A DNA stretch of 42,521 nucleotides from an uncultured cyanobacterium (GTDB taxonomy: Bacteria; Cyanobacteriota; Cyanobacteriia; Cyanobacteriales; FACHB-T130). Below, one piece after another: positions 26,241 through 34,708 of this stretch (positions are counted from its first letter, which is position 1; each line of letters starts with the position of its first letter). The notes below the pieces were generated by a model, which had not been told where the DNA came from, did no database searches, and was given only the letters and a program-made list of their open reading frames with translations. Both the position numbers and the translations under genes were made by a program. Where the stretch lies: positions 1-42,521 of the forward strand of contig CAKZHE010000142.1 in assembly GCA_936920195.1 (NCBI GenBank), read 5' to 3'.

Positions 26241-27731
26241 TTATGAAGGGATGCGACCGTAGGTTTCAGTTAATTTTCGCAGGCGATCGCCTAATTCCCG
26301 CGTCAAACTTTCAGATTGATAGCGCCAACTCCAATTCCCCTCCGATGTACCGGGAGTATTCATCCGCGCAGCTGTTCCCAAACCCAAAACATCTTGTAAA
26401 GGGAAAATTGCCCAATCCGCCACCGAACTCAAAGCAGCTCGAATCAAATCCCAAGCAATATCTTCCTCATCAATTCGCCCCAAATAATCCCGCACCGATT
26501 CCTGTTGGGATTCCGATAATTGGGCAAACCAACCTGCCGTTGTATCGTTATCGTGAGTTCCCGTATAAACAATACAATTGCGAACAAAACCGTGCGGTAA
26601 ATAGGGATTGCCAGAGCCAGAGCCAAAGGCAAACTGCAAAATCTTCATACCCGCAAAGCCAAATTCATTTAGCAAATCAATTACTGCTGGGGTAATATCG
26701 CCCAAATCTTCGGCGACAATCGGCAACCTGCCCAACTGCTGTTCAATAGATTTAAAGAAAGCCGATCTTGGTCCTTTAATCCATCTCCCATTAATGGCAG
26801 TTTTCTCATCACCTTTTACCGCCCAGTAACTTTCAAAAGCCCGGAAATGGTCAATCCGAATCCAATCTACCAATTCCAAAAGCGCTGCAAACCGCTTTAC
26901 CCACCAAGCATAATTTTCCCGCCGCATGGCATACCAATTATAAATGGGATTGCCCCACAATTGACCAGTAGCACTAAAATAGTCCGGTGGTACTCCGGCT
27001 ACCAGCGTCGCCGCCCCAGTTTCCGGATGGAGACAAAATAGGTGGGGATTTGCCCAGACATCCGCACTATCATGGGCAACATAGATGGGAATATCGCCAA
27101 TAATTTCAATACCGCGACTATGGGCGTAATTTTTGATATAAGACCACTGACGGAAAAATTCAAATTGCAGATATTTTTGAAAAGAGATTTCCGCCGCCAG
27201 AGAATTCTGCCAAGTTTTGATGGCTTCCGGTTCCCGCTTGGCAATGCCGGGTTCCCACTGATTCCAAGATTGATTATTATTGGCTTGCTTGACTGCCATA
27301 AACAAGGCAAAGTCATCTAACCAACCCGCCTTTTGTTGGCAAAACTCGATAAATTCCTCTTGAGGCTGAGTTTGGAAACGCTCCCAAGCCTTCTGCAATA
27401 AATCTAGTTTTAAGACGGCTGCTGGTTCAAAATCGGCCTTGTCGGGAGGAAATTCTGGCACATTGGCTAAATCTTCGTGAACTAACAACCCCTTCTGCCG
27501 CAACTCCTCCGGACTAATGAGTAGGGGATTGCCTGCCAATGCCGAGTAGGACATATAGGGAGAATTGCCATAACCTGTGGGAACCAAGGGCAATACTTGC
27601 CAGAATTTTTGTCCGCTGTCGGCCAGGAAGTCGATAAAGTGATAGGCTCCTGGACCAAGGTCGCCAATACCAAAACTACTAGGGAAGGAGGTGGGATGCA
27701 GCAGAATACCGCTAGCTCTAGGAAAGGGCAT
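26241..27731 (-). CDS. malQ: 4-alpha-glucanotransferase (amylomaltase)
   Basis: 496 residues from the ATG at 27731, which begins the family motif MPFPRASGILLHPTSFPSSFGIGDLG; TTG 27746 would add five. A GH77 enzyme, it moves alpha-1,4-glucan segments during glycogen and maltodextrin turnover in the cytosol. Catalytic landmarks are the nucleophile Asp in DWIRIDHFRAFESYW, the acid/base Glu in IVAEDLGDITPAV and the transition-state Asp in YTGTHDNDTTAGW. It has the normal short bacterial form, without N-terminal extension. It diverges from the Nudix gene, about 90 bases apart. Confidence 0.95.
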   Translation of the reverse strand: MPFPRASGILLHPTSFPSSFGIGDLGPGAYHFIDFLADSGQKFWQVLPLVPTGYGNSPYMSYSALAGNPLLISPEELRQKGLLVHEDLANVPEFPPDKADFEPAAVLKLDLLQKAWERFQTQPQEEFIEFCQQKAGWLDDFALFMAVKQANNNQSWNQWEPGIAKREPEAIKTWQNSLAAEISFQKYLQFEFFRQWSYIKNYAHSRGIEIIGDIPIYVAHDSADVWANPHLFCLHPETGAATLVAGVPPDYFSATGQLWGNPIYNWYAMRRENYAWWVKRFAALLELVDWIRIDHFRAFESYWAVKGDEKTAINGRWIKGPRSAFFKSIEQQLGRLPIVAEDLGDITPAVIDLLNEFGFAGMKILQFAFGSGSGNPYLPHGFVRNCIVYTGTHDNDTTAGWFAQLSESQQESVRDYLGRIDEEDIAWDLIRAALSSVADWAIFPLQDVLGLGTAARMNTPGTSEGNWSWRYQSESLTRELGDRLRKLTETYGRIPS

Positions 27732-27820
27732 AATGAACCTGAACAAGGGAATGCAAACTCCACGAATTTATCATGGATTGGTGGCGCATCTCTGGTATCT
27801 ATAACGTTTTTGAGGTTTGT

Positions 27821-28252
27821 ATGGCTTATCGAAATCCTGTGCCGACCGTGGATATTATTGTGGAGTTGAGCGATCGCCCCCATCGTCCCATAATTCTGAT
27901 TGAACGGCAAAATCCCCCCCTGGGTTGGGCAATTCCCGGCGGATTTGTCGATTATGGCGAATCAGTGGAAGCTGCAGCTCGTCGGGAAGCCCAAGAAGAG
28001 ATCGGTTTGCAGGTAAAATTAATTAGCCAATTCCATACCTATTCTAATCCCAACCGCGATCCTCGCCAGCACACCATCAGCATTATCTTTATTGCCACTG
28101 CCACCGGAGAACCCCAAGCCGCTGATGATGCCAAGGCTTTAGGAGTTTTCGAGCATTGGCAAATTCCCCCCAACCTCTGTTTTGACCACAACCAGATTCT
28201 GCGAGATTACTGGCATTACCGCCACTATGGGACTCGTCCGGCTCTGGACTAG
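27821..28252 (+). CDS. Nudix hydrolase
   Basis: 143 residues from the ATG at 27821 ([16 protein letters not shown]); the frame opens at ATG 27773, but the extra 16 residues look unlike the family. The Nudix box is complete: [11 protein letters not shown] then REAQEEIGL, giving the metal-binding REx2EE of the consensus. [10 protein letters not shown] in front and HFDHNQ-type residues behind resemble cyanobacterial members acting on ADP-ribose or nucleoside diphosphate derivatives, but the substrate cannot be read from sequence. It is monocistronic and cytosolic. Confidence 0.88.
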   Translation: MAYRNPVPTVDIIVELSDRPHRPIILIERQNPPLGWAIPGGFVDYGESVEAAARREAQEEIGLQVKLISQFHTYSNPNRDPRQHTISIIFIATATGEPQAADDAKALGVFEHWQIPPNLCFDHNQILRDYWHYRHYGTRPALD

Positions 28253-28400
28253 GGGGCAAATTTGCAGATATTGTTATCCAGATGTGCTGAAATCTAGAAA
28301 TATTTCCAAATCTCAGTCGAAAATTTTCTAGTTTAGTTATTTCGCTACCATACAGCATGATACCTTTAAGAATGGCGCGAACATCCTGCGAAAAAAAACC

Positions 28401-28475
28401 GTCAACTGCGTCCATCCTTAGTTAACATCAAGTTGACCCCTGCAAGCAAGTTGGTTTTCAGATCGAGTCTGGAGG
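28401..28475 (+). promoter_or_regulatory. Leader of the RRM protein gene: inverted repeat and strong SD
   Basis: GTCAACT (28401-28407) and AGTTGAC (28431-28437) can pair around a 23-base loop in the 5' leader. A strong GGAGG (28471-28475) sits 10 bases before the ATG. Long structured leaders are known for cold-induced cyanobacterial rbp genes; the role here is inferred. No gene lies in 28253-28485. Confidence 0.4.
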
Positions 28476-28485
28476 TATCTTCAAT

Positions 28486-29001
28486 ATGTCAATTCGTCTA
28501 TACGTGGGCAATTTGCCCAAAGAGGAAATAGATCGCCAAGAACTGCAAGCTGTGTTTGCAGAAATGGGCGATGCTGTTTCCACCAAAGTAATTAAAGACC
28601 GGAAAACAGGCAAATGTCGCGGTTTTGGCTTTGTCACCGTCAAAACCGACGAACAGGCAGATGAACTAATTGAAAAGTTTAACGGCCATTCGTTTAAAGA
28701 CAGTCCGCTCAAAATTGAGAAAGCCTTACCCCGCGCTAAGGGGCAAGGCGAGGACGATGCGCCTCGTCCAGCGGCTCCCACCACCAAACCCGCACCTGTT
28801 GCCAGCAGTGGCGGGAATGCCAGCAGCGGCAATAGCAGCGGTGGCGGTGGCGGACGACGCAATAGCAATAAGAAGACTAAACGTTCTGCTTCTTCTAGCA
28901 GTTCTTCCTCTGATTCCGAAGGATTTCAACCAGATCCCCGTTGGGCTGGTGAATTAGCAAAACTGAAGGAATTGTTGGCGGCACAAGCCAGCAACTCTTA
29001 A
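28486..29001 (+). CDS. RRM RNA-binding protein (Rbp family)
   Basis: 171 residues. One RNA recognition motif fills residues 1-80, with RNP2 LYVGNL (5-10) and RNP1 CRGFGFVTV (about 44-52), the aromatic residues for RNA stacking intact. Residues 85-145 are a low-complexity Pro/Ala then Gly/Ser-rich stretch, and a short helical tail (ELAKLKELLAAQ) closes the protein. Cyanobacterial Rbp proteins bind mRNA, are often cold-induced and some localise photosynthesis mRNAs to thylakoids. The long tail and ending distinguish this from the minimal ~100-residue cold-shock Rbps. The start is the ATG at 28486 behind GGAGG. A terminator follows at 29148. Confidence 0.92.
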   Translation: MSIRLYVGNLPKEEIDRQELQAVFAEMGDAVSTKVIKDRKTGKCRGFGFVTVKTDEQADELIEKFNGHSFKDSPLKIEKALPRAKGQGEDDAPRPAAPTTKPAPVASSGGNASSGNSSGGGGGRRNSNKKTKRSASSSSSSSDSEGFQPDPRWAGELAKLKELLAAQASNS

Positions 29002-29147
29002 TTTTTGTTCTCAACTGTCCAGCTAGTGTTTCTAGCAAGCCGAAGCCCCAGATCGGTCTCCATCGCTTGCAGGAAATTAGGAAAATTGTCCAGTGCCAGG
29101 TCTGGCGAGCTTGGTATGGGCTTTTAATTAATCAACTTAAACTAGCT

Positions 29148-29188
29148 ATAGCTGTCTGTAATTCGGTTTACGGCAGCTATTTTTTTTA
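29148..29188 (+). terminator. Rho-independent terminator after the RRM gene
   Basis: The stem ATAGCTG / CAGCTAT, extended by GTAA / TTTAC across a small internal loop, is followed by TTTTTTTT. It lies about 150 bases past the RRM stop. The rest of 29002-29349 shows no gene. Confidence 0.75.
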
Positions 29189-29349
29189 TAAACGATTCAG
29201 CGATCGCCCAGCCAACTGGTCACAGTTTAAAAATTCTGTTTGAGCATTATCCTGGATATACAGGCGAAAAAAATGGCTTAAAGCCATAGAAGTGTTTCAA
29301 TACTGGTAACTGCTCTACTATTGCTAATTCTTTTCTTTACTCTAAAGTT

Positions 29350-29937
29350 ATGCGCTCCCCAGTAAAGTCATCCGCACCCCATCCCCCATCGGGGGATTCA
29401 TCTTTGGCTCAAGAACCAGATCCAGCCCAATTGGATAATATCAAATCCCAGCTGGATTTAGTTTTGCTTGCCCTAGAAGCACTCACGGGGATTGGCTCCG
29501 AAGCTATGCTGCAAGCGGCGGCGGATCTCCACCTAGAATCGATGGTGGCAGATAGAGTTACCCTATGGCGGTTGCGCCAGTCAAATCCCCTGAGAAAAAG
29601 TCAGGGAGGACGAAAAAAACTGGATGTGGAAGAGGCGCGATCGCTAGTTTTAATTAGTTGTCATTTAGCCAAACAGCATCAAGAATTAATTCGTCGGGCT
29701 GTGGCATTGCTAGAACAATTAACTGAACAAAATCGCGAACCCCACCGTGCAGCCTTATTAGGAGACTATCTAGACACTTTTAGTAATACCTATGAGGAAC
29801 GGATGGAAGATGCGGACAATCTGCCCTCGGAGGCGTTGACAAATCTCGCTCTGAAATTATTGATTGATTTGCTGTTTTACAGCGCTCCCAATGGTCATCG
29901 CCGTTTCTGGCTGACACTAATTGACCGCGCTCATTAG
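29350..29937 (+). CDS. DUF3038 domain protein
   Basis: 195 residues, cytosolic and almost entirely helical. The cyanobacteria-restricted family pattern is visible: LDNIKSQLDLVLLALEALTGIGSEAML, MVADRVTLWRLRQSNPLRK, LDVEEARSLVLISCHLAKQH and the C-terminal LTNLALKLLIDLLFYSA. An N-terminal Ser/Pro-rich tail (1-25) is variable. The DUF4335 gene follows 82 bases downstream, and in cyanobacteria these two families are commonly neighbours, which suggests they act together. Function unknown. The start is the ATG at 29350. Confidence 0.85.
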   Translation: MRSPVKSSAPHPPSGDSSLAQEPDPAQLDNIKSQLDLVLLALEALTGIGSEAMLQAAADLHLESMVADRVTLWRLRQSNPLRKSQGGRKKLDVEEARSLVLISCHLAKQHQELIRRAVALLEQLTEQNREPHRAALLGDYLDTFSNTYEERMEDADNLPSEALTNLALKLLIDLLFYSAPNGHRRFWLTLIDRAH

Positions 29938-30019
29938 TTATTAGTCAGCAGTCATCAGGAAATCAATTTGGGATGGACTGAAAACTGACCGCAGACACTG
30001 ACAAAGGATATAAAATCAA

Positions 30020-31459
30020 ATGCTTTTGCGCCGTTATACTCCCCCAACTTGCACTTTAGAAATTCAGGCTAAGGAATCGCCCCTTTCGCGCTGGATGGGA
30101 AAACCAGTATTAAAACAGTTACATTTTGAATTGCGCTTGGATGACCCGCGCCAATCAGAAGATAAACAGGTGACAATTCAGGGCGATCGCGCTCAGTTAG
30201 AAGCACTTTTAGAAGCAGTTGATATCTACGTTCAAGACTTTCTAGACCAGTCTTCGACTCAAATGAATTATGCTTGGGAATTGGGTCATCCTCCGGCGGC
30301 GGTACAAGTAGCACCGTTGCCCGTACAAACTTCGGCATCTAGCAAAATTAGAGCCTTACCAAACGGGATTTCAGTTCAACCAAGGGGCTTGCTATCCCAC
30401 GATTTATTATTAGGCTCCTTGGCAAATACTGAATCGGGGGCAGTAATTTCCCTCAGCGCTACCCAATTATTTGACTTATCCACTGCCTTGGATCAATATG
30501 CGGCGGATGTGGTGGCGTTGCCTAGTCTGAACCCTGGGACTGTTCGCCGTATTGCTCCCATGGTTTGGGCGCGGACTGCTGCCGTGGTGCTAATTACCGT
30601 GGGATTAACTACTGCTGCCCTCAAAATCCTGGATAGATCGAATCAAAAGCCAGTAACGGAAACCGCCGCGAATCCAGCGGTTAGCCCCTATACGGCTCCA
30701 GAAGCGGCTTTGCCTACACCAATGGCATCGGTTTCTCCGATTCCTTCTCTCACCCCTCTAGCGCCCACGGAGAAAATAGCTCCGCCATCGGGAGCAATTA
30801 CCCCACCAGCACCTACTTTAAAGACTGGTGCGCCCACCCAACCTAGTTCGGCAAAACAACCTAGTTCGCCAAATACTCAAATTGCGATTGTACCTGCAAC
30901 TGCACCAGTTCAGCCCCAACCGCAGCCGCCAGTGCTGCCTGCGCCTCCGGTATCTCAACCAGCCCCTGTTAGGGTGAATCGGAAACCAGCGATCGCCCAA
31001 TTACCACCTTTACCATCTTTGGAGAACAGGCGATCGCCTAATGTTGCCCAAGCTGATGCTCAACCTGCTGCTCGTCCAAATGCTGCTAAACGGGAATTAC
31101 CAGGCAATGTTGCGCCCCAGGCAAGTGTCAATACTAGCGGCAGAGCCAGCAATGAATTTAATTCACCCAAGATAGCTATTGCGACTCTTCCGCAATTGGC
31201 AGAAGTGAAAAACTACTTGCAACCACGCTGGCAACCCCCCGCTGAGTTGAAAGAACCGCTGGAATATAGCTTGGTTCTGAAAGTCAATGGCACAATTGAG
31301 CGAATTATTCCCATTACGGCGGCTGCCGGAAAATATATTGAGCGGACAGGAATTCCAGTTATTGGGGCTAATTTTGTTTCGCCTTTAGAAAGTGGCAATA
31401 ATGCTAGAATCCGGGTGATTCTTTCCCCAGATGGTAATGTTCAAACTTCTTTAGAGTAG
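30020..31459 (+). CDS. DUF4335 domain protein, membrane-anchored, TonB-like C-terminus
   Basis: 479 residues. The N-terminal DUF4335 domain (about 1-175: LLRRYTPPTCTLEIQAKESP ... LSATQLFDLSTALDQYA) is cytosolic. One transmembrane helix follows (TAAVVLITVGLTTAALKIL, about 190-208), then a long Pro/Ala/Thr/Gln-rich linker (about 215-380) and a small C-terminal domain (LPQLAEVKNYLQPRWQPPAEL ... ILSPDGNVQTSLE) resembling TonB-type C-terminal domains. The linker would span the periplasm. It is partnered by the DUF3038 gene just upstream. The role is unknown; the layout suggests a link from cytosol to envelope. Confidence 0.82.
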   Translation: MLLRRYTPPTCTLEIQAKESPLSRWMGKPVLKQLHFELRLDDPRQSEDKQVTIQGDRAQLEALLEAVDIYVQDFLDQSSTQMNYAWELGHPPAAVQVAPLPVQTSASSKIRALPNGISVQPRGLLSHDLLLGSLANTESGAVISLSATQLFDLSTALDQYAADVVALPSLNPGTVRRIAPMVWARTAAVVLITVGLTTAALKILDRSNQKPVTETAANPAVSPYTAPEAALPTPMASVSPIPSLTPLAPTEKIAPPSGAITPPAPTLKTGAPTQPSSAKQPSSPNTQIAIVPATAPVQPQPQPPVLPAPPVSQPAPVRVNRKPAIAQLPPLPSLENRRSPNVAQADAQPAARPNAAKRELPGNVAPQASVNTSGRASNEFNSPKIAIATLPQLAEVKNYLQPRWQPPAELKEPLEYSLVLKVNGTIERIIPITAAAGKYIERTGIPVIGANFVSPLESGNNARIRVILSPDGNVQTSLE

Positions 31460-31494
31460 AACTGCTGAATCATTAAAAATTTGCGATTGATGTG

Positions 31495-31525
31495 CCTAAA
31501 ATGATTACTAGGGAATCATTTTAGG
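31495..31525. terminator. Strong hairpin after DUF4335
   Basis: CCTAAAATGATT and AATCATTTTAGG form a perfect 12-bp stem around ACTAGGG. No T-run follows directly, so it may stall or protect the transcript end rather than act as a classical terminator. Confidence 0.45.
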
Positions 31526-31570
31526 TACAAACTTTAATGATTAAATCTCTCTCAAGATCTGCGAAAATTA

Positions 31571-31736
31571 GTAGGGTGTGTTAGCGCAGCGTAACGCACC
31601 ATAAACGCTATATATTGATTTTGAGCCAAGATTATTTCTTTATTCTACCAGATGCGATCGCATTAGAATTTTATTGTTATAGCAGTTCTCGATTTAGTGA
31701 GATACATCTCTAGGGGCGAATGGCATTCGCCCCTAC
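31571..31736. repeat. Solo repeats after DUF4335
   Basis: A GTAGGGTGTGTTAGCGCAGCGTAACGCACC unit with its ATAAACGCTATAT flank (31571-31612) occurs without the CAGGACTTACGCA ends that frame the same unit at 36266. Further on, TAGGGGCGAATGGCATTCGCCCCTA (31711-31735) is a perfect palindrome; a related piece lies at the broken end of the IS110 fragment near 41049. No gene in 31460-31818. Confidence 0.7.
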
Positions 31737-31818
31737 CCATAAGATTGATTGCTGTACCTCATAAACAGTGGGATACGCTGTAAATTAATCTTCATTGAAA
31801 GGTTTTTTGGGTTGGTTA

Positions 31819-34491
31819 CTATTTTTTCTTATATTTAGAGCTTGTAGGATTATCAGTAACTTCAGCCGTTTCTGACTCGGAATTAGTAGTCAATTTTTGA
31901 TTAACTGCTTGCGTTTGATTATCCACACCCGATTTATTTATTTGATCTACTTCTACTTCTTCAGAAATAATTTGCTGTCCTATTTGATTTTCTTCGATAG
32001 TTTTTTCTTGACTTGCTAAAAGTCCTGCGTACTTTATTCTCTCCAATCCCTGCTTGAATCCGCCATAATCATCGATATCTTTATTCATATCAATATCAAG
32101 CTTATATTTCCTCCGCAAATTCTGAATTTCTTGCTGAATCGCTTCAATTTCTTTTTCCGATTCATTCTCTATATTACTTTTTAAAGTTGCTTCAATTTGA
32201 TCGAGCAAGATAACACCCTTTTCCCGCTTTGGAACGCCAGGATTATTGGCAATAAAGTCTTTTTTAAACCGATCTATTTTTTTGGATAATCTTTCATCTG
32301 TTAGGTTTTGTTGGGCAGTACGCTGCATGAAATTCAGTTTCTTAAATAACACCCTAAAATTTTTATCAAAAAGTTGGAGTGCATCAGATTTATTTTGCTC
32401 TAATCGACTTGCCTTTTGCAACCACTCCCACTCATTTACCACACGAATAACGTTTCGACTAAAGCCAAGCTTATTAATTTTCAAGTCTTTCTCAGGAACC
32501 TCTAAAAGGCTTTTTTGTATAGCATCAAGAATACTTCGATCATTTATATTACTTATAACTAACTTTTCAGTTAAGAAAGCCAATTCTGTTTCGTCTATGT
32601 TGAGAAATTCTTGTAAATAAAGTTTTGTTGCCTGTATACAAATTGGTAATGGAATAATGTCTTCTATTGCAATCTTTTTTGTCATATTTTCAGCAGCAAA
32701 ACTGAATTCTTCATTTAGATCTGCAAGTTGGAGTATAAACTGTTCTTGAATCACAGGTCGTCTATGTTGACCGCATTTACCCAACAACTCTTTCTTAGCA
32801 TCTTTTCCACTATTGTCGCCATCTAATAAAACAATTACTGCTGGTTTCTCAGAATCTCTTCCACGAGCTAAATAGACTAAATAAGGAATTTGTGAAGCCC
32901 CTCCACAAGGAACAATTGTGATTTGGTTTAAATCTAAGGTTTCTAAATTAGGCACACCTTTTGCTCGAAGATATCTTGTAGCTCCTGCAATCAGAATTTG
33001 ATCGCTAATACCTTCGACCATTAGATTGCAATTGCCAATGAAAACTGTTTCTCCAACATAAGCACCTATTGAAGACCTCAAAGGTTCATAGTGGTTTTTA
33101 GATACATCCTTAACTACTCGCGTTCCCTCATCTTCATTCCCCTTCTGTAAAACTCGAATCCGTTCGGCATGATTTTTATCAATTAAAAAAGGAGAATGTG
33201 TTACATAAACCACCTGAATTGGATGGAGCAAATGCGAACCTGCTTGAGGGTTTGCAAACAGGTCAAATAACTTCAGAAGGTCTTGTTGAGCCTGACTAGA
33301 TAGATAAGCATCTGGCTCATCCATTAATAATATCTCATTTTTATTCGGATCAGGCTCATGAGATCGGTACTGAATATAATAGCTGAGAAAAAACTTTAAT
33401 CCTTGACTTCTTTCATCAAATGAATATTCAGTTCCTGTCCTGTCAGTTATAGTAAAAACCAAATCATAGTCTCTTGCCATAACTTTTAGACAAAAATTGC
33501 GGTCTTGAACCCAATAGTTAGGAAAATTCAGATTTATGGCCAGTTGGCGATTAATCTTTTCAATGATTCCATTTGCATAACCTTGCATTCCCTTTTCGAC
33601 TGCATTCGCTAAATCATCTAAAGCATCCGGATCAACTTGGGCAATTTTACAGATTAATTTGTAGGCTAGATCAAATTCCTTTTCTCTTCTTTCCTTTTTT
33701 TCGCTTGATGTGGTTTCACCAAATGTAGAAATAATTGATTTAATTGCCTCAAGTGCTAAAGAATTATTAATTTCTTCTTTCTTGACATTTGCAAGAGGAA
33801 CTTTTGTGATAAATTCTGGATTACCACTAAAAGCATCAAGTTCATTCACTATTCTGTTTCTTTGTTCTCGATCTAAAAGTTCAAATTTTTTACTGTTCAC
33901 ATCATCTTTTTTTCCTAATTCAATTATTTTTTTAATAGGCACACTTGATGGTAGTGCAACACTAGATTCAATTTTAATTACTTTGGGCAGTAACCTTTGT
34001 AACTTGATAGCCTGTTCTTCGTTAATGTTGTATGCTCTTTCCTCTCCTTTTTCAGGCAAATATATCGTTAAGTTCCTAATATTATTGCGGAATAACCAAA
34101 ATCTATCAGGAATAGTATTGTCAGGAAACTGAATTATTTCTCTTAACTTTGCATCTTCATCTCTAGAAAGACCAGCCCATTCCGATCCAAAGTCAGGGTA
34201 TTTTAATTCTTCTTGTTTAACCGTAAAGAAAGGAGAATGGCGGCAAACATCACTGCGCTTAATATTCTCGCCAAATATAGCTTTTTCAATTGCGCTTAAT
34301 AAGTGAGACTTTCCAGATTCGTTAGCACCAACAATTGTTGTGATTTTAGGATCAATGGGAACTTCAATATATGGGTAAAAAGGATTGCATGGCATCTCCC
34401 AACTTTTAGGCTTTGCACTCTTATGATTCTTTCTTAAGAAGTCGTCATTGAAAGACTTATAGAAGCGGATGAAGACTGTTTTTAGATACAT
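31819..34491 (-). CDS. OLD-family ATPase with TOPRIM nuclease domain
   Basis: 890 residues from the ATG at 34491. The N-terminal ABC/SMC-type ATPase has Walker A GANESGKS (55-62), a long coiled-coil insertion, and Walker B with D-loop ILLMDEPDAYLS (about 381-392). The TOPRIM domain follows, with the catalytic Glu in LMVEGISDQ (about 489) and the acidic pair in VLLDGDNSGKD (about 549), then an IEDIIP segment typical of OLD proteins. The last ~280 residues are an extra charged, partly coiled-coil region, making this much longer than P2 OLD or GajA (both under 600). OLD nucleases nick or cleave DNA and several act against phage. No UvrD-like GajB partner and no reverse transcriptase are adjacent, so it is a stand-alone (class 1-like) member. 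Its AT-rich composition differs from its neighbours, suggesting transfer. Confidence 0.88.
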   Translation of the reverse strand: MYLKTVFIRFYKSFNDDFLRKNHKSAKPKSWEMPCNPFYPYIEVPIDPKITTIVGANESGKSHLLSAIEKAIFGENIKRSDVCRHSPFFTVKQEELKYPDFGSEWAGLSRDEDAKLREIIQFPDNTIPDRFWLFRNNIRNLTIYLPEKGEERAYNINEEQAIKLQRLLPKVIKIESSVALPSSVPIKKIIELGKKDDVNSKKFELLDREQRNRIVNELDAFSGNPEFITKVPLANVKKEEINNSLALEAIKSIISTFGETTSSEKKERREKEFDLAYKLICKIAQVDPDALDDLANAVEKGMQGYANGIIEKINRQLAINLNFPNYWVQDRNFCLKVMARDYDLVFTITDRTGTEYSFDERSQGLKFFLSYYIQYRSHEPDPNKNEILLMDEPDAYLSSQAQQDLLKLFDLFANPQAGSHLLHPIQVVYVTHSPFLIDKNHAERIRVLQKGNEDEGTRVVKDVSKNHYEPLRSSIGAYVGETVFIGNCNLMVEGISDQILIAGATRYLRAKGVPNLETLDLNQITIVPCGGASQIPYLVYLARGRDSEKPAVIVLLDGDNSGKDAKKELLGKCGQHRRPVIQEQFILQLADLNEEFSFAAENMTKKIAIEDIIPLPICIQATKLYLQEFLNIDETELAFLTEKLVISNINDRSILDAIQKSLLEVPEKDLKINKLGFSRNVIRVVNEWEWLQKASRLEQNKSDALQLFDKNFRVLFKKLNFMQRTAQQNLTDERLSKKIDRFKKDFIANNPGVPKREKGVILLDQIEATLKSNIENESEKEIEAIQQEIQNLRRKYKLDIDMNKDIDDYGGFKQGLERIKYAGLLASQEKTIEENQIGQQIISEEVEVDQINKSGVDNQTQAVNQKLTTNSESETAEVTDNPTSSKYKKK

Positions 34492-34607
34492 AAACAATAA
34501 TTGGTGTTACTTCTGCCACTGGTCAGCTACTTGTCCACAGAGGAATTAGCCTTACAACTATCATTATTACAGAAAACAGCCAAATTAATCAAGTAGATTA
34601 TCCACTA

Positions 34608-34648
34608 TAAATCCTAAAACTCTTGTTCAACAAGAGTTTTAGGATTTA
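34608..34648. other. Perfect long hairpin between OLD gene and gltD
   Basis: TAAATCCTAAAACTCTTG and its exact inverse (CAAGAGTTTTAGGATTTA) are separated by five bases. The A-run follows on the plus strand (T-run before it on the minus strand), the wrong side for a classical minus-strand terminator of gltD. It may act as an mRNA end barrier or be an operator. Confidence 0.6.
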
Positions 34649-34708
34649 AAAAAAGAAGTGACTAATGGGTAGCTTACTGGGAGAGGGCTTTTGATTGAGG
34701 GCAAAATA

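Noticed and set aside
26243-26695. Plus-strand ORF opposite malQ
   Set aside because: Pro/Asn/Gln-rich shadow of malQ codons; malQ has complete catalytic motifs.
31819-34491. OLD-family protein considered as Gabija GajA or a retron/PARIS ATPase
   Set aside because: There is no UvrD-like helicase, reverse transcriptase or second subunit on either side, the length is far above GajA, and ATPase and TOPRIM are in one chain.
34608-34648. Long hairpin considered as the gltD terminator
   Set aside because: On the gltD strand the T-run precedes rather than follows the stem, so the classical arrangement is missing; kept only as a hairpin.
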